The notes under the pieces were generated by a model. The model searched no databases. It was given only the letters and a program-made list of their open reading frames with translations, and was not told the DNA's origin. Positions 1-10,012 of a stretch of DNA of 64,000 nt are shown here, in pieces (the stretch's first letter is position 1; each line of letters begins with the position of its first letter). Origin of the DNA: an uncultured Alistipes sp. (lineage in GTDB: Bacteria; Bacteroidota; Bacteroidia; Bacteroidales; Rikenellaceae). The stretch covers positions 1 to 64,000 of the forward strand of contig CALUJN010000048.1 of the NCBI GenBank assembly GCA_944320985.1, in the 5' to 3' direction. Made by a program: the position numbers and the translations under genes.

Positions 1-236
1 GCGTCGGGGCGCTCGTAGCGGATGATCTTGGCGACGTACTCCAGCGTCAGCGGCTCCATGTAGACCTTGTCCGCAATGTGCGTATCGGTCATGATCGTGG
101 CGGGGTTCGAGGTGATCCTTGCCAATTCGAACCCTGCCACGATCATGACCGACACGCACATTGCCGACAAGGTCTACATGGAGCCGCTGACGCTGGAGTA
201 CGTAGCGAAGATCATCCGATATGAGCGTCCCGATGC
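1..236. repeat. 110-bp imperfect inverted repeat at the left end, probable chimeric junction
   Basis: Positions 1-110 are the reverse complement of positions 127-236, separated by a 16-base spacer. I count 9 mismatches in 110 bases. Every mismatch is a synonymous third-codon change when the right arm is read in the carB frame. The left arm therefore behaves like a second, purified-by-selection carB copy rather than a sequencing error of the same molecule. The arms meet at TTCGA, a short microhomology. I infer an assembly or amplification chimera joining a related strain's carB to this one; a real divergent second carB is the alternative. Confidence 0.9.
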
Positions 237-3165
237 CATCGTTCCGGGACTGGGCGGGCAGACGGGTCTGAACCTGGCGGTGCAGTTGGCCAAGAAGGGC
301 ATTCTCAAGGAGTGTCAGGTGGAGATCCTGGGTACGTCGTTCGATTCGATCGAGCGGGCCGAGGACCGTGAACTCTTCAAGGAGCTGTGCGAATCGCTCG
401 GGGAGCCGGTGCTTCCGTCGGAGGTTGCCAATTCGATCGAGGAGGCGGTTTCGATCGCTGCGAAGATCGGTTATCCGGTGGTGCTGCGTCCGGCCTTCAC
501 GCTGGGCGGCACGGGAGGCGGCTTTGCCGATGACGAGGCGCAGCTGCGTGAGATGATGCGCAACGCCCTGGCCCTTTCTCCCGTACACCAGGTGCTCGTC
601 GAGAAGAGCATCAAGGGCTACAAGGAGATCGAGTACGAGGTGATGCGCGACCACAACGACACGGCCATCAGCATCTGCTGCATGGAGAATATCGATCCGG
701 TGGGAATCCACACGGGCGACTCGATTGTTGTGGCTCCGAGCCAGACGCTCACCAACAAGGAGTTCCAGATGTTGCGCGATTCGGCGCTGAAGATCATCCG
801 TGCGCTGAAGATCGAGGGCGGCTGCAACGTGCAGTTTGCCCTGGACCCGCTGTCGTTCAAATACTACCTGATCGAGGTGAATCCGCGTGTGTCGCGGTCG
901 TCGGCCCTGGCTTCGAAGGCCTCGGGATACCCCATTGCACGTGTGAGTGCGAAGATCGCCGTGGGATTGACCCTGGACGAGATCCGCATTGCCAATACGC
1001 CGGCCTCGTTTGAGCCGACGCTGGACTATGTGGTGACGAAGGTTGCCCGCTTCCCGTTCGACAAGTTCTCGGACGCCTCGAACAAACTCGGAACGCAGAT
1101 GAAGGCCACGGGTGAGGTGATGTCGATCGGCCGCACGATGGAGGAGTCGCTCCTGAAGGCTGTGCGCTCGCTCGAGACAGGCGTCTGCCACATCTACCAC
1201 AAGAAGTTCGATTCGTGGTCGAACGACGACCTGCTGGACTACATCAAGATCGGTACGGACGACCGCCTCTATGCCATCGCGCAGTTGATCCGCGGGGGTG
1301 TCGACCTGGCGCTGATCTACGACAAGACGAAGATCGACATGTTCTTCCTCGAGAAGTTCAAGAACATCGTGGAGTTCGAGAAGGTGCTCCGTGCGCATCC
1401 GATGGATGTCCAGACGTTGCGCGATGCCAAGCGCATGGGCTTCAGCGACAAGTATATCGGACAGTTGTGGGGCCTCTCGCAGCATGACATGTACCGTCTG
1501 CGTGAGAAACACGGGATCTTCCCCGTCTACAAGATGATCGATACGTGTGCGAGCGAGTTTTCGTCGTACGTGCCTTACTTCTACTCGACCTACGAAGAGG
1601 AGAACGAATCGAAAGTCAGTGACCGGAAGAAGATCGTCGTGCTGGGTTCGGGCCCGATTCGTATCGGACAGGGCGTGGAGTTCGACTATTCGACGGTTCA
1701 CGCCATCTGGTCGATCCGCGAGGCGGGCTACGAGGCGATCATCATCAACAACAACCCCGAGACCGTTTCGACGGACTACACGACCAGCGACAAGCTCTAC
1801 TTCGAGCCGCTGACGGTCGAGGACGTGATGAACGTCATCCATCTGGAGAAGCCCGAGGCAATCGTGGTGTCGCTCGGCGGACAGACGGCGATCAACCTGG
1901 CCGAGCCGCTGGCCGAATTGGGCGTGCCCATCATCGGCACGGACTGCGAGGCGATCCGCAATGCCGAGGACCGCGGCTGCTTCGAACGGATCATGGAGGA
2001 GCTGGGCATTCCGCAGCCGGAGGCCGAGGCCGTGACCGACATCGAAGCGGGCGTGAAGGCCGCCGCACGGATCGGCTATCCGGTGCTGGTTCGTCCGAGC
2101 TACGTGCTGGGCGGCCGCGCCATGCAGATCGTCTCGAACGAGGAGCGGCTGCGCCACTACCTGCAGACGGCCGTGGAGGTGAACGTGGATCAGCCGGTGC
2201 TGGTCGACCGCTACATCATGGGCAAGGAGCTGGAGGTCGACGCCATCTGCGACGGAAAGGATGTCTTCATTCCGGGTATCATGGAGCATGTCGAGCATAC
2301 GGGTATCCACTCGGGAGACTCGATCAGTGTCTACCCGACCTTCAGCGTGAGCCAGAAGGCCAAGGACAAGATCATCGACTACACGGTGCGGTTGGGTCTT
2401 CGGATCGGCATCGTGGGACTCTACAATATCCAGTTCATTGTGGCGGGCGATGACGACGTTTACGTCATCGAGGTGAATCCGCGTTCGTCGCGTACGGTAC
2501 CGTTCCTGTCGAAATCGACGGGCGTGCCGATGGCGCACATCGCCACGCAGGTGATTCTGGGACGGAAGCTCCGTGACCTGGGTTATGCGCAGGTGTACGG
2601 ACGGGAGAAGGATCGCTGGTATGTGAAGGCTCCGGCCTTCTCGTTCGCGAAGATCCGCGGCATGGATTCGTACCTCTCGCCGGAGATGAAGTCGACGGGT
2701 GAGGCGATCGGCTACGACGACAAGCTGACGCGTGCGCTCTACAAGGCGCTGCAGGCCACGGGCATGCACGTTTCGAATTACGGAACGATCTTCGTGACGA
2801 TCGCCGATCAGGACAAGCCGCAGGCGCTGCCGCTGGTGAAGCGTTTCTACGATCTGGGCTTCAACATCGAGGCGACGACCGGTACGGCAGAGTTCCTGCG
2901 CGAGCACGGTATCCGCACGCGGACGCGTCGCAAGCTGAACGAGGGCAGCAACGAGATCATCGATGCCCTGCGGCAGGGACATATCAGCTACGTAATCAAT
3001 ACGATCGATATCAACCAGCACAATACGCGCCTGGACGGTTACGAGATCCGCCGCACGGCCGTCGAGAACAACGTGACGGTCTTCACGGCGTTGGAGACGG
3101 TGAAGGTGCTGCTCGACGTGCTGGAGGAGATCACGCTGCGCGTCTCGACGATCGACGCGAAATAA
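106..3165 (+). CDS. carB: carbamoyl-phosphate synthase large subunit (5' truncated)
   Basis: CarB makes carbamoyl phosphate from bicarbonate, two ATP and ammonia passed from CarA, feeding pyrimidine and arginine synthesis. The frame shows both ATP-grasp halves. The first half begins at [10 protein letters not shown] and contains GGQTGLNLA; the second begins at [16 protein letters not shown] and contains [14 protein letters not shown]. The last ~130 residues look like the methylglyoxal-synthase-type allosteric domain. The family is near 1070 residues. Here the genuine sequence starts at [10 protein letters not shown], so about 40 N-terminal residues, including the first IGQ..EFDYSG motif, are missing. 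An in-frame start exists at 67, but positions 67-105 lie in the inverted artefact, so those residues are not real CarB. The partner carA is not in the window. pyrK follows 12 bases downstream. Confidence 0.95.
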   Translation, partial: FEVILANSNPATIMTDTHIADKVYMEPLTLEYVAKIIRYERPDAIVPGLGGQTGLNLAVQLAKKGILKECQVEILGTSFDSIERAEDRELFKELCESLGEPVLPSEVANSIEEAVSIAAKIGYPVVLRPAFTLGGTGGGFADDEAQLREMMRNALALSPVHQVLVEKSIKGYKEIEYEVMRDHNDTAISICCMENIDPVGIHTGDSIVVAPSQTLTNKEFQMLRDSALKIIRALKIEGGCNVQFALDPLSFKYYLIEVNPRVSRSSALASKASGYPIARVSAKIAVGLTLDEIRIANTPASFEPTLDYVVTKVARFPFDKFSDASNKLGTQMKATGEVMSIGRTMEESLLKAVRSLETGVCHIYHKKFDSWSNDDLLDYIKIGTDDRLYAIAQLIRGGVDLALIYDKTKIDMFFLEKFKNIVEFEKVLRAHPMDVQTLRDAKRMGFSDKYIGQLWGLSQHDMYRLREKHGIFPVYKMIDTCASEFSSYVPYFYSTYEEENESKVSDRKKIVVLGSGPIRIGQGVEFDYSTVHAIWSIREAGYEAIIINNNPETVSTDYTTSDKLYFEPLTVEDVMNVIHLEKPEAIVVSLGGQTAINLAEPLAELGVPIIGTDCEAIRNAEDRGCFERIMEELGIPQPEAEAVTDIEAGVKAAARIGYPVLVRPSYVLGGRAMQIVSNEERLRHYLQTAVEVNVDQPVLVDRYIMGKELEVDAICDGKDVFIPGIMEHVEHTGIHSGDSISVYPTFSVSQKAKDKIIDYTVRLGLRIGIVGLYNIQFIVAGDDDVYVIEVNPRSSRTVPFLSKSTGVPMAHIATQVILGRKLRDLGYAQVYGREKDRWYVKAPAFSFAKIRGMDSYLSPEMKSTGEAIGYDDKLTRALYKALQATGMHVSNYGTIFVTIADQDKPQALPLVKRFYDLGFNIEATTGTAEFLREHGIRTRTRRKLNEGSNEIIDALRQGHISYVINTIDINQHNTRLDGYEIRRTAVENNVTVFTALETVKVLLDVLEEITLRVSTIDAK

Positions 3166-3177
3166 GGGAACCGACGC

Positions 3178-3945
3178 ATGATGAACCAAAGTGTAACCGA
3201 CGGAATGTACAAACGGGGAATCTATCGCATCGAGGCGAACGAACGGCTCACGCCGGCGGTCTGGCGCATGACGCTCGCGGGCGACACGCAGTGGATTACG
3301 GCTCCGGGTCAGTTCGTCAACATTGCGCTGGCGGGCAAATACCTGCGTCGTCCGATCTCGGTATGCGACTGGGATGATCGACACATCGTGTTGATCTATA
3401 AGGTCGTGGGCGAGGGCACGGAGCAGATGAGCCGCATGAAGGCGGGTGAGACGCTCGACCTGCTGACGGGGCTCGGCAACGGCTTCTCGACGCGTAACAA
3501 CCCCCGCCGTCCGCTGCTGGTCGGAGGCGGAGTGGGCGTGCCGCCGCTTTATGCGCTGGCTCGCAAGCTGCTGGAGGCCGGCAAACCGGTCGAGGTGGTG
3601 CTGGGTTTCAATACCGAGTCGGAGATCTTCTATGAGGAGGAGTTCCGGGCTTTGGGTTGCAGCGTCACGGTGGCCACGGCCGACGGTTCGCGCGGCGTGA
3701 AGGGCTTCGTGACGACGGCCATCGCCGAAAAGGGACTGGATTTCGACTACTTTTATGCCTGCGGACCGCTGCCGATGCTCCACGCGCTCTACAATGCCGT
3801 GAAGCAGGATGGACAGTTGTCCTTTGAGGAGCGCATGGGTTGCGGCTTCGGCGCCTGCATGGGATGTTCGTGCAAGACGAAATACGGCAACAAGCGCATC
3901 TGCAAGGAGGGCCCCGTACTGGAGAAAGGAGAGATCATATGGTAG
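3178..3945 (+). CDS. pyrK: dihydroorotate dehydrogenase (NAD+) electron transfer subunit
   Basis: PyrK is the flavin/iron-sulfur subunit of class 1B dihydroorotate dehydrogenase; it passes electrons from PyrD to NAD+. The 255-residue protein has the FAD-binding RRPISV motif (about residues 57-62), a GGGVGVPPLYAL nucleotide-binding loop (116-127), and a C-terminal 2Fe-2S cluster with cysteines at 222, 227, 230 and 242 (CGFGACMGCSC region). Length matches the family. Two adjacent ATGs (3178, 3181) could serve as start. Its last codons overlap the pyrD start by 7 bases, which suggests translational coupling and equal production of the two subunits. Confidence 0.95.
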   Translation: MMNQSVTDGMYKRGIYRIEANERLTPAVWRMTLAGDTQWITAPGQFVNIALAGKYLRRPISVCDWDDRHIVLIYKVVGEGTEQMSRMKAGETLDLLTGLGNGFSTRNNPRRPLLVGGGVGVPPLYALARKLLEAGKPVEVVLGFNTESEIFYEEEFRALGCSVTVATADGSRGVKGFVTTAIAEKGLDFDYFYACGPLPMLHALYNAVKQDGQLSFEERMGCGFGACMGCSCKTKYGNKRICKEGPVLEKGEIIW

Positions 3946-4886
3946 AGAAACAGACGATACAGGAGGGCGTTGCGCCGCAGGTCGACACTTCGGTCGAGCT
4001 GTGCGGCGTGCGGCTGGACAATCCGGTCGTTCCGGCCAGCGGCACCTTCGGCTACGGCAACGAATTCAAGGATTTTTATGATATCAATATCCTCGGATCC
4101 TTCTCATTCAATGGAACGACGCGCGAGCCGCGCTTCGGCAACCCCACGCCCCGCATCGCCGAATGTACGGCGGGAATGATCAACTCCGTGGGTTTGCAGA
4201 ATCCGGGTATCGACGCCGTGATCCGCCACGAACTGCCGCGGCTGCGGAGCTTCTTCCGCAAGCCGGTCATCGCCAACATCTCGGGCTTCTCGGTCGAAGA
4301 GTATGCCTATTGCTGCGAGCGGATCGACAAGCAGGAGCAGGTCGGGATCATCGAGGTGAACATCTCGTGCCCGAACGTGCGCCACGGCGGCATGTCGTTC
4401 GGGACGAGTGCGGATTCAGCGGCCGAGGTGACGCGTGCGGTGAAGGCCGTGACGACCAAGCCGGTCTTTATCAAGCTCTCGCCCAACGTCACGGATATCG
4501 TGGCCATTGCGCGGGCGTGCGAGGAGGCCGGCGCGGACGGTATTTCGCTGATCAATACGCTGCTGGGTATGCGCATCGACGTGGCGCGGCGCCGTCCGGT
4601 GATTGCCAATGCGATGGGCGGTTTTTCGGGCCCGGCGATCTTTCCGCTGGCCGTGCGCATGGTCTACCAGGTGGCGCATGCCTGCCGGATACCCGTTATG
4701 GGTTGCGGCGGCGTGCAGTCGGCCCGAGACGTGATCGAGATGATGATGGCCGGTGCCACGGCCGTGCAGGTCGGCGCGGCCAACCTGGTGAATCCCTATG
4801 CCTCGAAGGAGATTGTCGAGGCGCTGCCCGGCGAGATGCGTCGCCTGGGTATCGAACGTTTGTCGGATATTATCGGAATAGCATAG
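3939..4886 (+). CDS. pyrD: dihydroorotate dehydrogenase catalytic subunit, class 1B
   Basis: PyrD oxidises dihydroorotate to orotate using FMN and hands electrons to PyrK. The 315-residue protein has the TIM-barrel signatures PASGTFGYG (32-40), [10 protein letters not shown] (81-90) and NISCPNV (141-147). The active-site cysteine is C144; cysteine rather than serine marks class 1B. I chose the ATG at 3939. An upstream in-frame ATG at 3840 would add 33 residues lying inside pyrK and unlike the family. The start overlaps the end of pyrK (ATATGGTAG). An A/G-rich stretch (GGAGAAAGGAGA) sits just upstream. Confidence 0.95.
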   Translation: MVEKQTIQEGVAPQVDTSVELCGVRLDNPVVPASGTFGYGNEFKDFYDINILGSFSFNGTTREPRFGNPTPRIAECTAGMINSVGLQNPGIDAVIRHELPRLRSFFRKPVIANISGFSVEEYAYCCERIDKQEQVGIIEVNISCPNVRHGGMSFGTSADSAAEVTRAVKAVTTKPVFIKLSPNVTDIVAIARACEEAGADGISLINTLLGMRIDVARRRPVIANAMGGFSGPAIFPLAVRMVYQVAHACRIPVMGCGGVQSARDVIEMMMAGATAVQVGAANLVNPYASKEIVEALPGEMRRLGIERLSDIIGIA

Positions 4887-4890
4887 CATC

Positions 4891-5607
4891 ATGAAGGAGA
4901 ATATGGAACGAGACGTCATTATCGCCTGCGACTTCAAGTCGGCAGAGGATACCTTCCGTTTCCTCGACCTCTTCCGGGACGAGGCACGCAAACCCTTTCT
5001 GAAGATCGGCATGGAGCTCTACTATGCCGAGGGCCCGTCGATTGTGCGGGAGATCAAGCGTCGGGGGCACCGGATCTTTCTCGATCTGAAACTTCACGAC
5101 ATTCCCAATACGGTGAAGAAGGCGATGGCCGTGCTGTCGCATCTGGACGTGGACATGTGCAACGTCCACGCTGCCGGGACGATCGAAATGATGAAGGCGG
5201 CGCGTGAGGGCCTCACGCGCGAGGACGGAACGCGCCCGCTGCTGATTGCCGTGACGCAACTCACCTCGACGAGTGAGGAGCGCATGCAGCGAGAACTGTT
5301 GATCGGCGCCTCGATCAACGATACGATCGTCAAGTATGCGCAGAATGCGCGCGAGGCTGGGCTCGACGGGGTGGTATGCTCGCCGCTGGAGGCCGGAATG
5401 GTTCACGAGGCGTGCGGAAGGGATTTCCTGACCGTGACGCCGGGCGTTCGCTTTGCCGACGGCGAGGTGGCCGATCAGGTGCGTGTGACGACGCCGGCCC
5501 GGGCCCGGGAGATCGGTTCGGACTTCATCGTCGTGGGGCGTCCCATCACGGCGGCTGCGGATCCCGTGGCGGCTTATCGCCGTTGCGTGGCCGAGTTCGT
5601 GGGGTAG
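4891..5607 (+). CDS. pyrF: orotidine 5'-phosphate decarboxylase
   Basis: PyrF converts OMP to UMP, the last step of the de novo pathway. The 238-residue protein carries the family signature [13 protein letters not shown] (63-75), with the catalytic Asp-Lys-Asp charge relay at D65, K67 and D70. It has GVRFADGE and VGRPI phosphate-binding motifs near the C-terminus. Size and motifs fit the short group I form. It starts 4 bases after pyrD. A second ATG five codons in (MERDVI) is an alternative start. Confidence 0.95.
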   Translation: MKENMERDVIIACDFKSAEDTFRFLDLFRDEARKPFLKIGMELYYAEGPSIVREIKRRGHRIFLDLKLHDIPNTVKKAMAVLSHLDVDMCNVHAAGTIEMMKAAREGLTREDGTRPLLIAVTQLTSTSEERMQRELLIGASINDTIVKYAQNAREAGLDGVVCSPLEAGMVHEACGRDFLTVTPGVRFADGEVADQVRVTTPARAREIGSDFIVVGRPITAAADPVAAYRRCVAEFVG

Positions 5608-5720
5608 TCCGGATGTTTCGGAAGAGGACGCGAGTGCGGAAAATCGGCGCCGGAAACGCTGAAAGGCGACGCTTCGGCGGGCTTTTTGAAGATCCGGCGG
5701 TGAACTGAAACACAAAAGTC

Positions 5721-5981
5721 ATGAAACCCGTCAAATTGTTTTATTTGAAGACGTGCCCCTTCTGCAAGAAGGCGCTGCGTTACATCGAGGAGGCCAGGGC
5801 GGCCCATCCGGAACTGGCTTCGGTGGATATCGAAATGATCGAGGAGTCGGAAGAACCGGCGGTTGCCGACCGGTATGACTACTATTATGTGCCGACGTTC
5901 TATGTCGACGGGGTGAAGGTCCACGAAGGGGGCATCTATCCCGACGAGGTGGAGCGGGTATTGCGTCAGGCCCTTGAGTAG
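5721..5981 (+). CDS. small glutaredoxin/thioredoxin-fold protein with CPFC motif
   Basis: This 86-residue protein has a redox motif CPFC at residues 12-15 after a short beta strand (VKLFYLK). It has YVPTFYVDG around residues 53-61, the cis-proline plus strand seen in glutaredoxins. No signal peptide is visible, so it is probably cytoplasmic. Family membership is clear from the fold signature, but the partner is unknown. It sits between pyrF and pyrE in the same direction, 113 bases after pyrF. A role in thiol or iron-sulfur maintenance for this pathway (PyrK, or PurF downstream) is only a guess from position. Confidence 0.8.
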   Translation: MKPVKLFYLKTCPFCKKALRYIEEARAAHPELASVDIEMIEESEEPAVADRYDYYYVPTFYVDGVKVHEGGIYPDEVERVLRQALE

Positions 5982-6104
5982 GGCGGAGAGCGGAATGCGG
6001 CGGAAGCCGGGAGAATAGCGGATGCGCTGCGGTCGGATCTGTGGATCGAAACCGTGCGTGGCCCGCATGAAACGAAAACTGAAAAAGAGCAGCATACGAA
6101 AATT

Positions 6105-6737
6105 ATGGAAAAAGCTATTGCAAAGGATTTGCTGTCGATCGGCGCGGTCTTCCTGCGCCCCGAACAGCCGTTTACGTGGGCCAGCGGCATCAAGAGCCCG
6201 ATCTATTGCGACAACCGGCTGACGCTGACGGCCCCGGAGGTCCGCAAGCATGTTGAGGCGGGCCTTGCGGAGATTGTCCGCACGAAATATCCCCAGGCCG
6301 AGGTCCTGATGGGTACCTCGACGGCCGGCATTGCCCATGCGGCCATCACGGCGACGATCCTCGACTTGCCGATGGGTTACGTCCGCTCGGGGTCGAAGGA
6401 CCACGGACGCGGCAACCAGATCGAGGGCCGGCTTGAAAAGGGCCAGAAGGTCGTGGTGATCGAGGATCTGATCTCGACGGCCGGATCGTGCATCGAGGTG
6501 GTCAACGCCCTGCGGGAGGCCGGAGCCGAGGTGCTGGGCGTGGCGTCGATCTTCACCTACGGGATGAAGAAGGGCCTCGACCGTCTGAAGGAGGCGAATG
6601 TGGTGAACTACAGCCTCTCGAACCTCGACGCACTGGTTGAGGTGGCCGCCGAGGAGGGTTATATCAAGCCCGAGGACAAGGAGCGTCTGCTGAAGTTCCG
6701 CGACAATCCGTCGGACGAATCGTGGATGAATCGTTAA
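6105..6737 (+). CDS. pyrE: orotate phosphoribosyltransferase
   Basis: PyrE joins orotate to PRPP, giving OMP. The 210-residue protein has [16 protein letters not shown] (about residues 23-38), [17 protein letters not shown] with the flexible-loop lysine and histidine, and the PRPP motif [14 protein letters not shown]. The start at 6105 ([10 protein letters not shown]) gives normal family length. An in-frame ATG at 6054 would add 17 residues unlike the family. pyrB follows 12 bases after the stop, so the two are probably cotranscribed. Confidence 0.94.
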   Translation: MEKAIAKDLLSIGAVFLRPEQPFTWASGIKSPIYCDNRLTLTAPEVRKHVEAGLAEIVRTKYPQAEVLMGTSTAGIAHAAITATILDLPMGYVRSGSKDHGRGNQIEGRLEKGQKVVVIEDLISTAGSCIEVVNALREAGAEVLGVASIFTYGMKKGLDRLKEANVVNYSLSNLDALVEVAAEEGYIKPEDKERLLKFRDNPSDESWMNR

Positions 6738-6749
6738 AGGAGCGAAACG

Positions 6750-7835
6750 ATGCGACATCTGATTGATCCTACGGATCTGACGGTCCAGGAGACCGAGCAG
6801 ATCGTGGCCCTGGCCGAAGATATTATCGCCAATCGGGCCAAGTACAGCGAAGCGTGCAAGGGCAAGAAGCTTGCGACGCTCTTCTACGAACCCTCGACGC
6901 GTACGCGGCTGAGCTTCACCTCGGCCATGCTCGAACTGGGCGGACAGGTCATCGGCTTTTCGGACGCCAATTCGTCGTCGGTGTCGAAGGGCGAGACGGT
7001 GGCCGACACGGTGCGTGTGATCCGCTGCTTCGCGGACATCATCGCCATGCGTCACTTCAAGGAGGGTGCGCCGCTCGTAGCGTCGCAGTATGCCGGGATC
7101 CCGGTGATCAACGCCGGCGACGGCAGCCACTCGCACCCGACGCAGACCTTGACGGACCTGTTGACGATCAAGCGTGAAAAGGGTCGCTTCGACCACATGA
7201 CGATCGGTTTCTGCGGCGATCTGAAGTTCGGACGCACGGTCCACTCGCTGATCAAGGCGCTGTCGCGCTACGAGGGGATCAACGTGATTCTGATTTCGCC
7301 CGAGGAGTTGCGCCTGCCCGACTACATGCTGCAGGAGATGCAGGCCAACTCGCGCATCACGTTCCGCGAGGTGCGTACGATGGAGGAGGTGATGCCCGAA
7401 CTGGACATCCTCTACATGACGCGTGTGCAGAAGGAGCGTTTCCTGGACGAGGAGGAGTTCGACCGCGTGAAGAACAGTTTCGTGCTCAACCCCGAGAAGC
7501 TGCGTACGGCCAAGTCTGACATGATCATCCTGCACCCGCTGCCGCGAGTGAACGAGATCACGCGGGCGGCGGACAACGATCCGCGTGCGGCCTATTTCCG
7601 CCAGGTCGAGAACGGCAAGTTCGTGCGTATGGCGCTGATCCTGACGCTGCTCCGGTGGGCTGACGAGAACAAGCCGTTTGCCCATACGCCGGTCTTCGGC
7701 GAGGAGTACATCGTCAATGAACTGGTCTGCCCGAACCGTCGCTGCATCTCTTCGACGGAGGATGTGGACCAGCTCTTCCGACGCATGCCTGACGGGACGT
7801 GCCGTTGTGTCTACTGCGAGGCCAAGGCCCGATAG
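6750..7835 (+). CDS. pyrB: aspartate carbamoyltransferase with C-terminal PyrI-like zinc tail
   Basis: PyrB condenses carbamoyl phosphate with aspartate. Catalytic motifs are present: [12 protein letters not shown] (carbamoyl-phosphate site), [10 protein letters not shown] and HPLPRVNEI. Catalytic chains are usually about 305-310 residues; this one is 361. The extra tail has C327-x4-C332 and C353-x2-C356 ([13 protein letters not shown] and CRCVYCEAK). The same spacing and flanking residues occur in the zinc-binding domain of PyrI, the regulatory subunit (VCPNSNCIS and CKYCE in E. coli). The nucleotide-binding allosteric domain of PyrI is absent, and no separate pyrI is in the window. PyrB-PyrI fusions are known elsewhere, for example in Thermotoga. 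Last gene of the pyr block. Confidence 0.93.
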   Translation: MRHLIDPTDLTVQETEQIVALAEDIIANRAKYSEACKGKKLATLFYEPSTRTRLSFTSAMLELGGQVIGFSDANSSSVSKGETVADTVRVIRCFADIIAMRHFKEGAPLVASQYAGIPVINAGDGSHSHPTQTLTDLLTIKREKGRFDHMTIGFCGDLKFGRTVHSLIKALSRYEGINVILISPEELRLPDYMLQEMQANSRITFREVRTMEEVMPELDILYMTRVQKERFLDEEEFDRVKNSFVLNPEKLRTAKSDMIILHPLPRVNEITRAADNDPRAAYFRQVENGKFVRMALILTLLRWADENKPFAHTPVFGEEYIVNELVCPNRRCISSTEDVDQLFRRMPDGTCRCVYCEAKAR

Positions 7836-7897
7836 GAACTCGTCTTGTCTCAGGGAGTTTTTGTCGATAAAATGTCGATATAATCTGTTGGAGGAAT

Positions 7898-7928
7898 TTT
7901 GAAAGTCGGACGAAAAACGCTACTTTTG
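7898..7928 (+). promoter_or_regulatory. Bacteroidota-type promoter for the purine operon
   Basis: TTTG at 7898-7901 and TACTTTTG at 7921-7928 are 19 bases apart. They match the Bacteroidota consensus (TTTG, about 19-20 bases, TAnnTTTG). It lies 63 bases after pyrB and about 280 bases before purE, so it should drive the pur genes through a long leader. Confidence 0.75.
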
Positions 7929-7932
7929 TAAC

Positions 7933-8206
7933 GATATTTTAACAGTTAGGTTAAGCCGATGATTCAAGACTGCATCTCAGACGGCCTGCGGCGGACGAAT
8001 ATTTTCGACCAGCGCGAGCGAAAGAAACAGCAGGTTCAGGCCGCTGCGTTCTATTCGTCGTCGTCCCGACAGATGCAGTGTGCGCAATCCCGGGGGCAGG
8101 AGATGCCCGCTTGCGGACTCCTCGGATAGATACCAGGCCGCCATGACATGTCAAGTCGTGGCGGTCTGCCTTTTGATTTTGGATAAACTTGTAATTCGAT
8201 AAGACA
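7933..8206 (+). other. structured 5' leader of the purine operon, with a possible 56-codon ORF
   Basis: This is the gap of about 370 bases between pyrB and purE. Downstream of the promoter it contains two hairpins. The first is nested: CGCAA/TTGCG (8083-8087 with 8111-8115) around GGGCA/TGCCC (8094-8098 with 8104-8108). The second is CCGCCATGAC (8138-8147) pairing with GTCGTGGCGG (8155-8164), followed by CTGCCTTTTGATTTT. The second resembles an attenuator or weak terminator. An ATG at 7959 opens a 56-codon frame ending at 8129, rich in Gln, Arg and Ser, with no family I recognise; it overlaps the first hairpin. Neither a purine riboswitch core nor a PurR-type operator is recognisable. A regulatory role is inferred. 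Confidence 0.4.
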
Positions 8207-8677
8207 ATGAAAGTAGGTGTTATCATGGGCTCCGTGAGCGACTACGAGGTGATGGTCGACGCCGTCAAGATGCTTGAATCGTTCGGCGTGGAGTTCGAAA
8301 AACGGGTCGTCAGTGCCCACCGTACTCCCGATTTGCTGTGCGAATATGCCAAGACGGCCAAATCGCGTGGTATCGGTGTCATCATCGCCGGAGCCGGCGG
8401 TGCCGCCCATCTTCCGGGTATGGTGGCTGCAATGACCACGTTGCCCGTAGTGGGTGTCCCGGTGAAGTCACGGGCCCTGAACGGTCTGGATTCGTTGCTT
8501 TCGATCGTGCAGATGCCTGCGGGTGTCCCCGTAGCCACGACCGCCATCAACGGAGCCAAGAACGCCGCATTGATTGCCGTTTCGATCCTTGCCCTGCAGG
8601 ATGAGGCGTTGGCGGCACGTCTTGAGGCCTTCCGGGCCAAACAGACTGCCGACGTGCTGAAGGCCGAATTGAACTGA
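8207..8677 (+). CDS. purE: N5-carboxyaminoimidazole ribonucleotide mutase
   Basis: PurE moves the carboxyl group of N5-CAIR to give CAIR. The 156-residue protein has GSVSDYEVM (8-16), SAHRTPD (about 40-46) with the catalytic histidine, and [12 protein letters not shown] (about 65-76). These mark class I PurE, which works together with PurK; purK is indeed the next gene. First gene after the purine promoter and leader. Confidence 0.96.
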   Translation: MKVGVIMGSVSDYEVMVDAVKMLESFGVEFEKRVVSAHRTPDLLCEYAKTAKSRGIGVIIAGAGGAAHLPGMVAAMTTLPVVGVPVKSRALNGLDSLLSIVQMPAGVPVATTAINGAKNAALIAVSILALQDEALAARLEAFRAKQTADVLKAELN

Positions 8678-8704
8678 GAGAAGGGGCACTGCGCCGGGGT
8701 GGGT

Positions 8705-8863
8705 ATGTACCGGGCCGGGGCGGAGAACCGGGCAGCCGGGACAGGAGAGAGCAGAACACACGCCGGGGGCAGGGCCGTCGGGACAGGAGAGAGGACAGGA
8801 GAGGACACGCGTCGGGCGAAGGAGAACCGGGCAGCAGGGACAGGAGAGAACACGCACCGGGGC
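8705..8863. repeat. degenerate purine-rich repeats between purE and purK
   Basis: The core GGGACAGGAGAG recurs at about 8738, 8780, 8792 and 8837. Spacings are 42, 12 and 45 bases, all multiples of three. A 30-base block at 8721-8750 reappears at 8820-8849 with two mismatches, 99 bases away. A frame opening at 8705 stays open through the array and would encode repeated ENRAAGTGE and AVGTGE peptides, but it runs into purK out of frame, so I do not call it a gene. Confidence 0.7.
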
Positions 8864-8903
8864 GGAGAAAGCGAATACGAAAAGTACGAAAAATACGAAG
8901 AAA

Positions 8904-9995
8904 ATGAAGACCATCGGAATTATCGGAGGCGGGCAGTTGGGATTGATGATTGCCGAACAGGCTCACCTGCTGGGTGTGCGGGCCGTGGCGCTCGATCCGG
9001 CGCCGGACGCTCCGGCCTTCCGGGTCTGTGACGACCATATCGTGGCGGCCTATAATGACGCGGAGGCTTTGGAACGCCTCTGCCGTCAATGCGACGCCGT
9101 AACCTACGAATTCGAGAATGTCCCGGGCGATATTCTCATTCCGCTGAGCGAAAAATACAATATTCCGCAAGGTTACAAACCTCTCTACGACTCGCAGGAC
9201 CGCCTGCGTGAGAAGAGCAATGCTCGGGAACACGGATTGCAGACACCGCGCTTTGCGGCCGTCGATGACGAGGCGTCGCTCCGAACTGCGGTGCGGGAAC
9301 TGGGACTTCCGGCGGTGCTCAAGACCCGTACGCTGGGGTACGATGGCCACGGACAAATGGTGCTGAAGAGCGGAGCCGATATCGAACGTGCGCTGCCGTT
9401 GCTGACGGTGCCCTGTATTCTGGAGGAGTTCATCCCCTTCGATTCGGAGGCGAGCATCGTGATGGTGGCTGATCGCGAACGGGTCGTGAGCTTCCCCGTA
9501 GGGCGGAATATCCACCGTGACGGGATTCTCGATCTTTCGATTGTTCCGGCGGCGGCCGATCCGGAGGTGCTCGAACGGATGAAGCTCCAAAGCGAGCGTT
9601 TCATGCGGGCATGCGGCTATGAGGGCATCCTGGCCATCGAGTATTTCATCCGCGGACGGGAGATCTACTTCAACGAGATGGCACCGCGCCCCCACAACTC
9701 GGGCCACTATACGATCGAGGGATGCACGACCAATCAGTTCCGCGAACTGGTGCGTTATTTGATCGGTGAGCCGTTGCAGGAGCCGCAGCTGGTAGCCCCG
9801 ACGGTGATGAAGAATATCCTGGGTCAGGATCTCGAAGCGGCCCGGGAGGTTGAAAAGGAGAACCGGGAGGGTGTTTACGTCCATATCTACGGCAAGACCG
9901 AAAGCCGCCCGAAGCGCAAGATGGGTCACATCACCTTCGTCGGTATGACGGGAGAGACGTACGAAAAGGAGTGGGCTGACCGTTTTGTCCGGTAG
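8904..9995 (+). CDS. purK: 5-(carboxyamino)imidazole ribonucleotide synthase
   Basis: PurK uses ATP and bicarbonate to carboxylate AIR to N5-CAIR, the substrate of PurE. The 363-residue ATP-grasp protein starts with IGIIGGGQLGLMIAEQA (4-20). It has YEFENVP, the ATP-grasp segment KTRTLGYDGHGQ, and the metal-binding NEMAPRPHNSGHYTIE. Length is normal. It lies 226 bases after purE, with a repeat-filled gap, in the same direction. Confidence 0.96.
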   Translation: MKTIGIIGGGQLGLMIAEQAHLLGVRAVALDPAPDAPAFRVCDDHIVAAYNDAEALERLCRQCDAVTYEFENVPGDILIPLSEKYNIPQGYKPLYDSQDRLREKSNAREHGLQTPRFAAVDDEASLRTAVRELGLPAVLKTRTLGYDGHGQMVLKSGADIERALPLLTVPCILEEFIPFDSEASIVMVADRERVVSFPVGRNIHRDGILDLSIVPAAADPEVLERMKLQSERFMRACGYEGILAIEYFIRGREIYFNEMAPRPHNSGHYTIEGCTTNQFRELVRYLIGEPLQEPQLVAPTVMKNILGQDLEAAREVEKENREGVYVHIYGKTESRPKRKMGHITFVGMTGETYEKEWADRFVR

Positions 9996-10012
9996 CGGAC
10001 GCCAGGGCCGGG

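Noticed and set aside
7951..8226. Minus-strand 91-codon frame in the purine leader.
   Set aside because: It overlaps the purE start, has no promoter on that strand and no recognisable features.
8699..9031. Frame with repeating AAGTGE peptides between purE and purK.
   Set aside because: It overlaps the purK start in another frame and has no homologue I recognise. I report the repeat itself instead.
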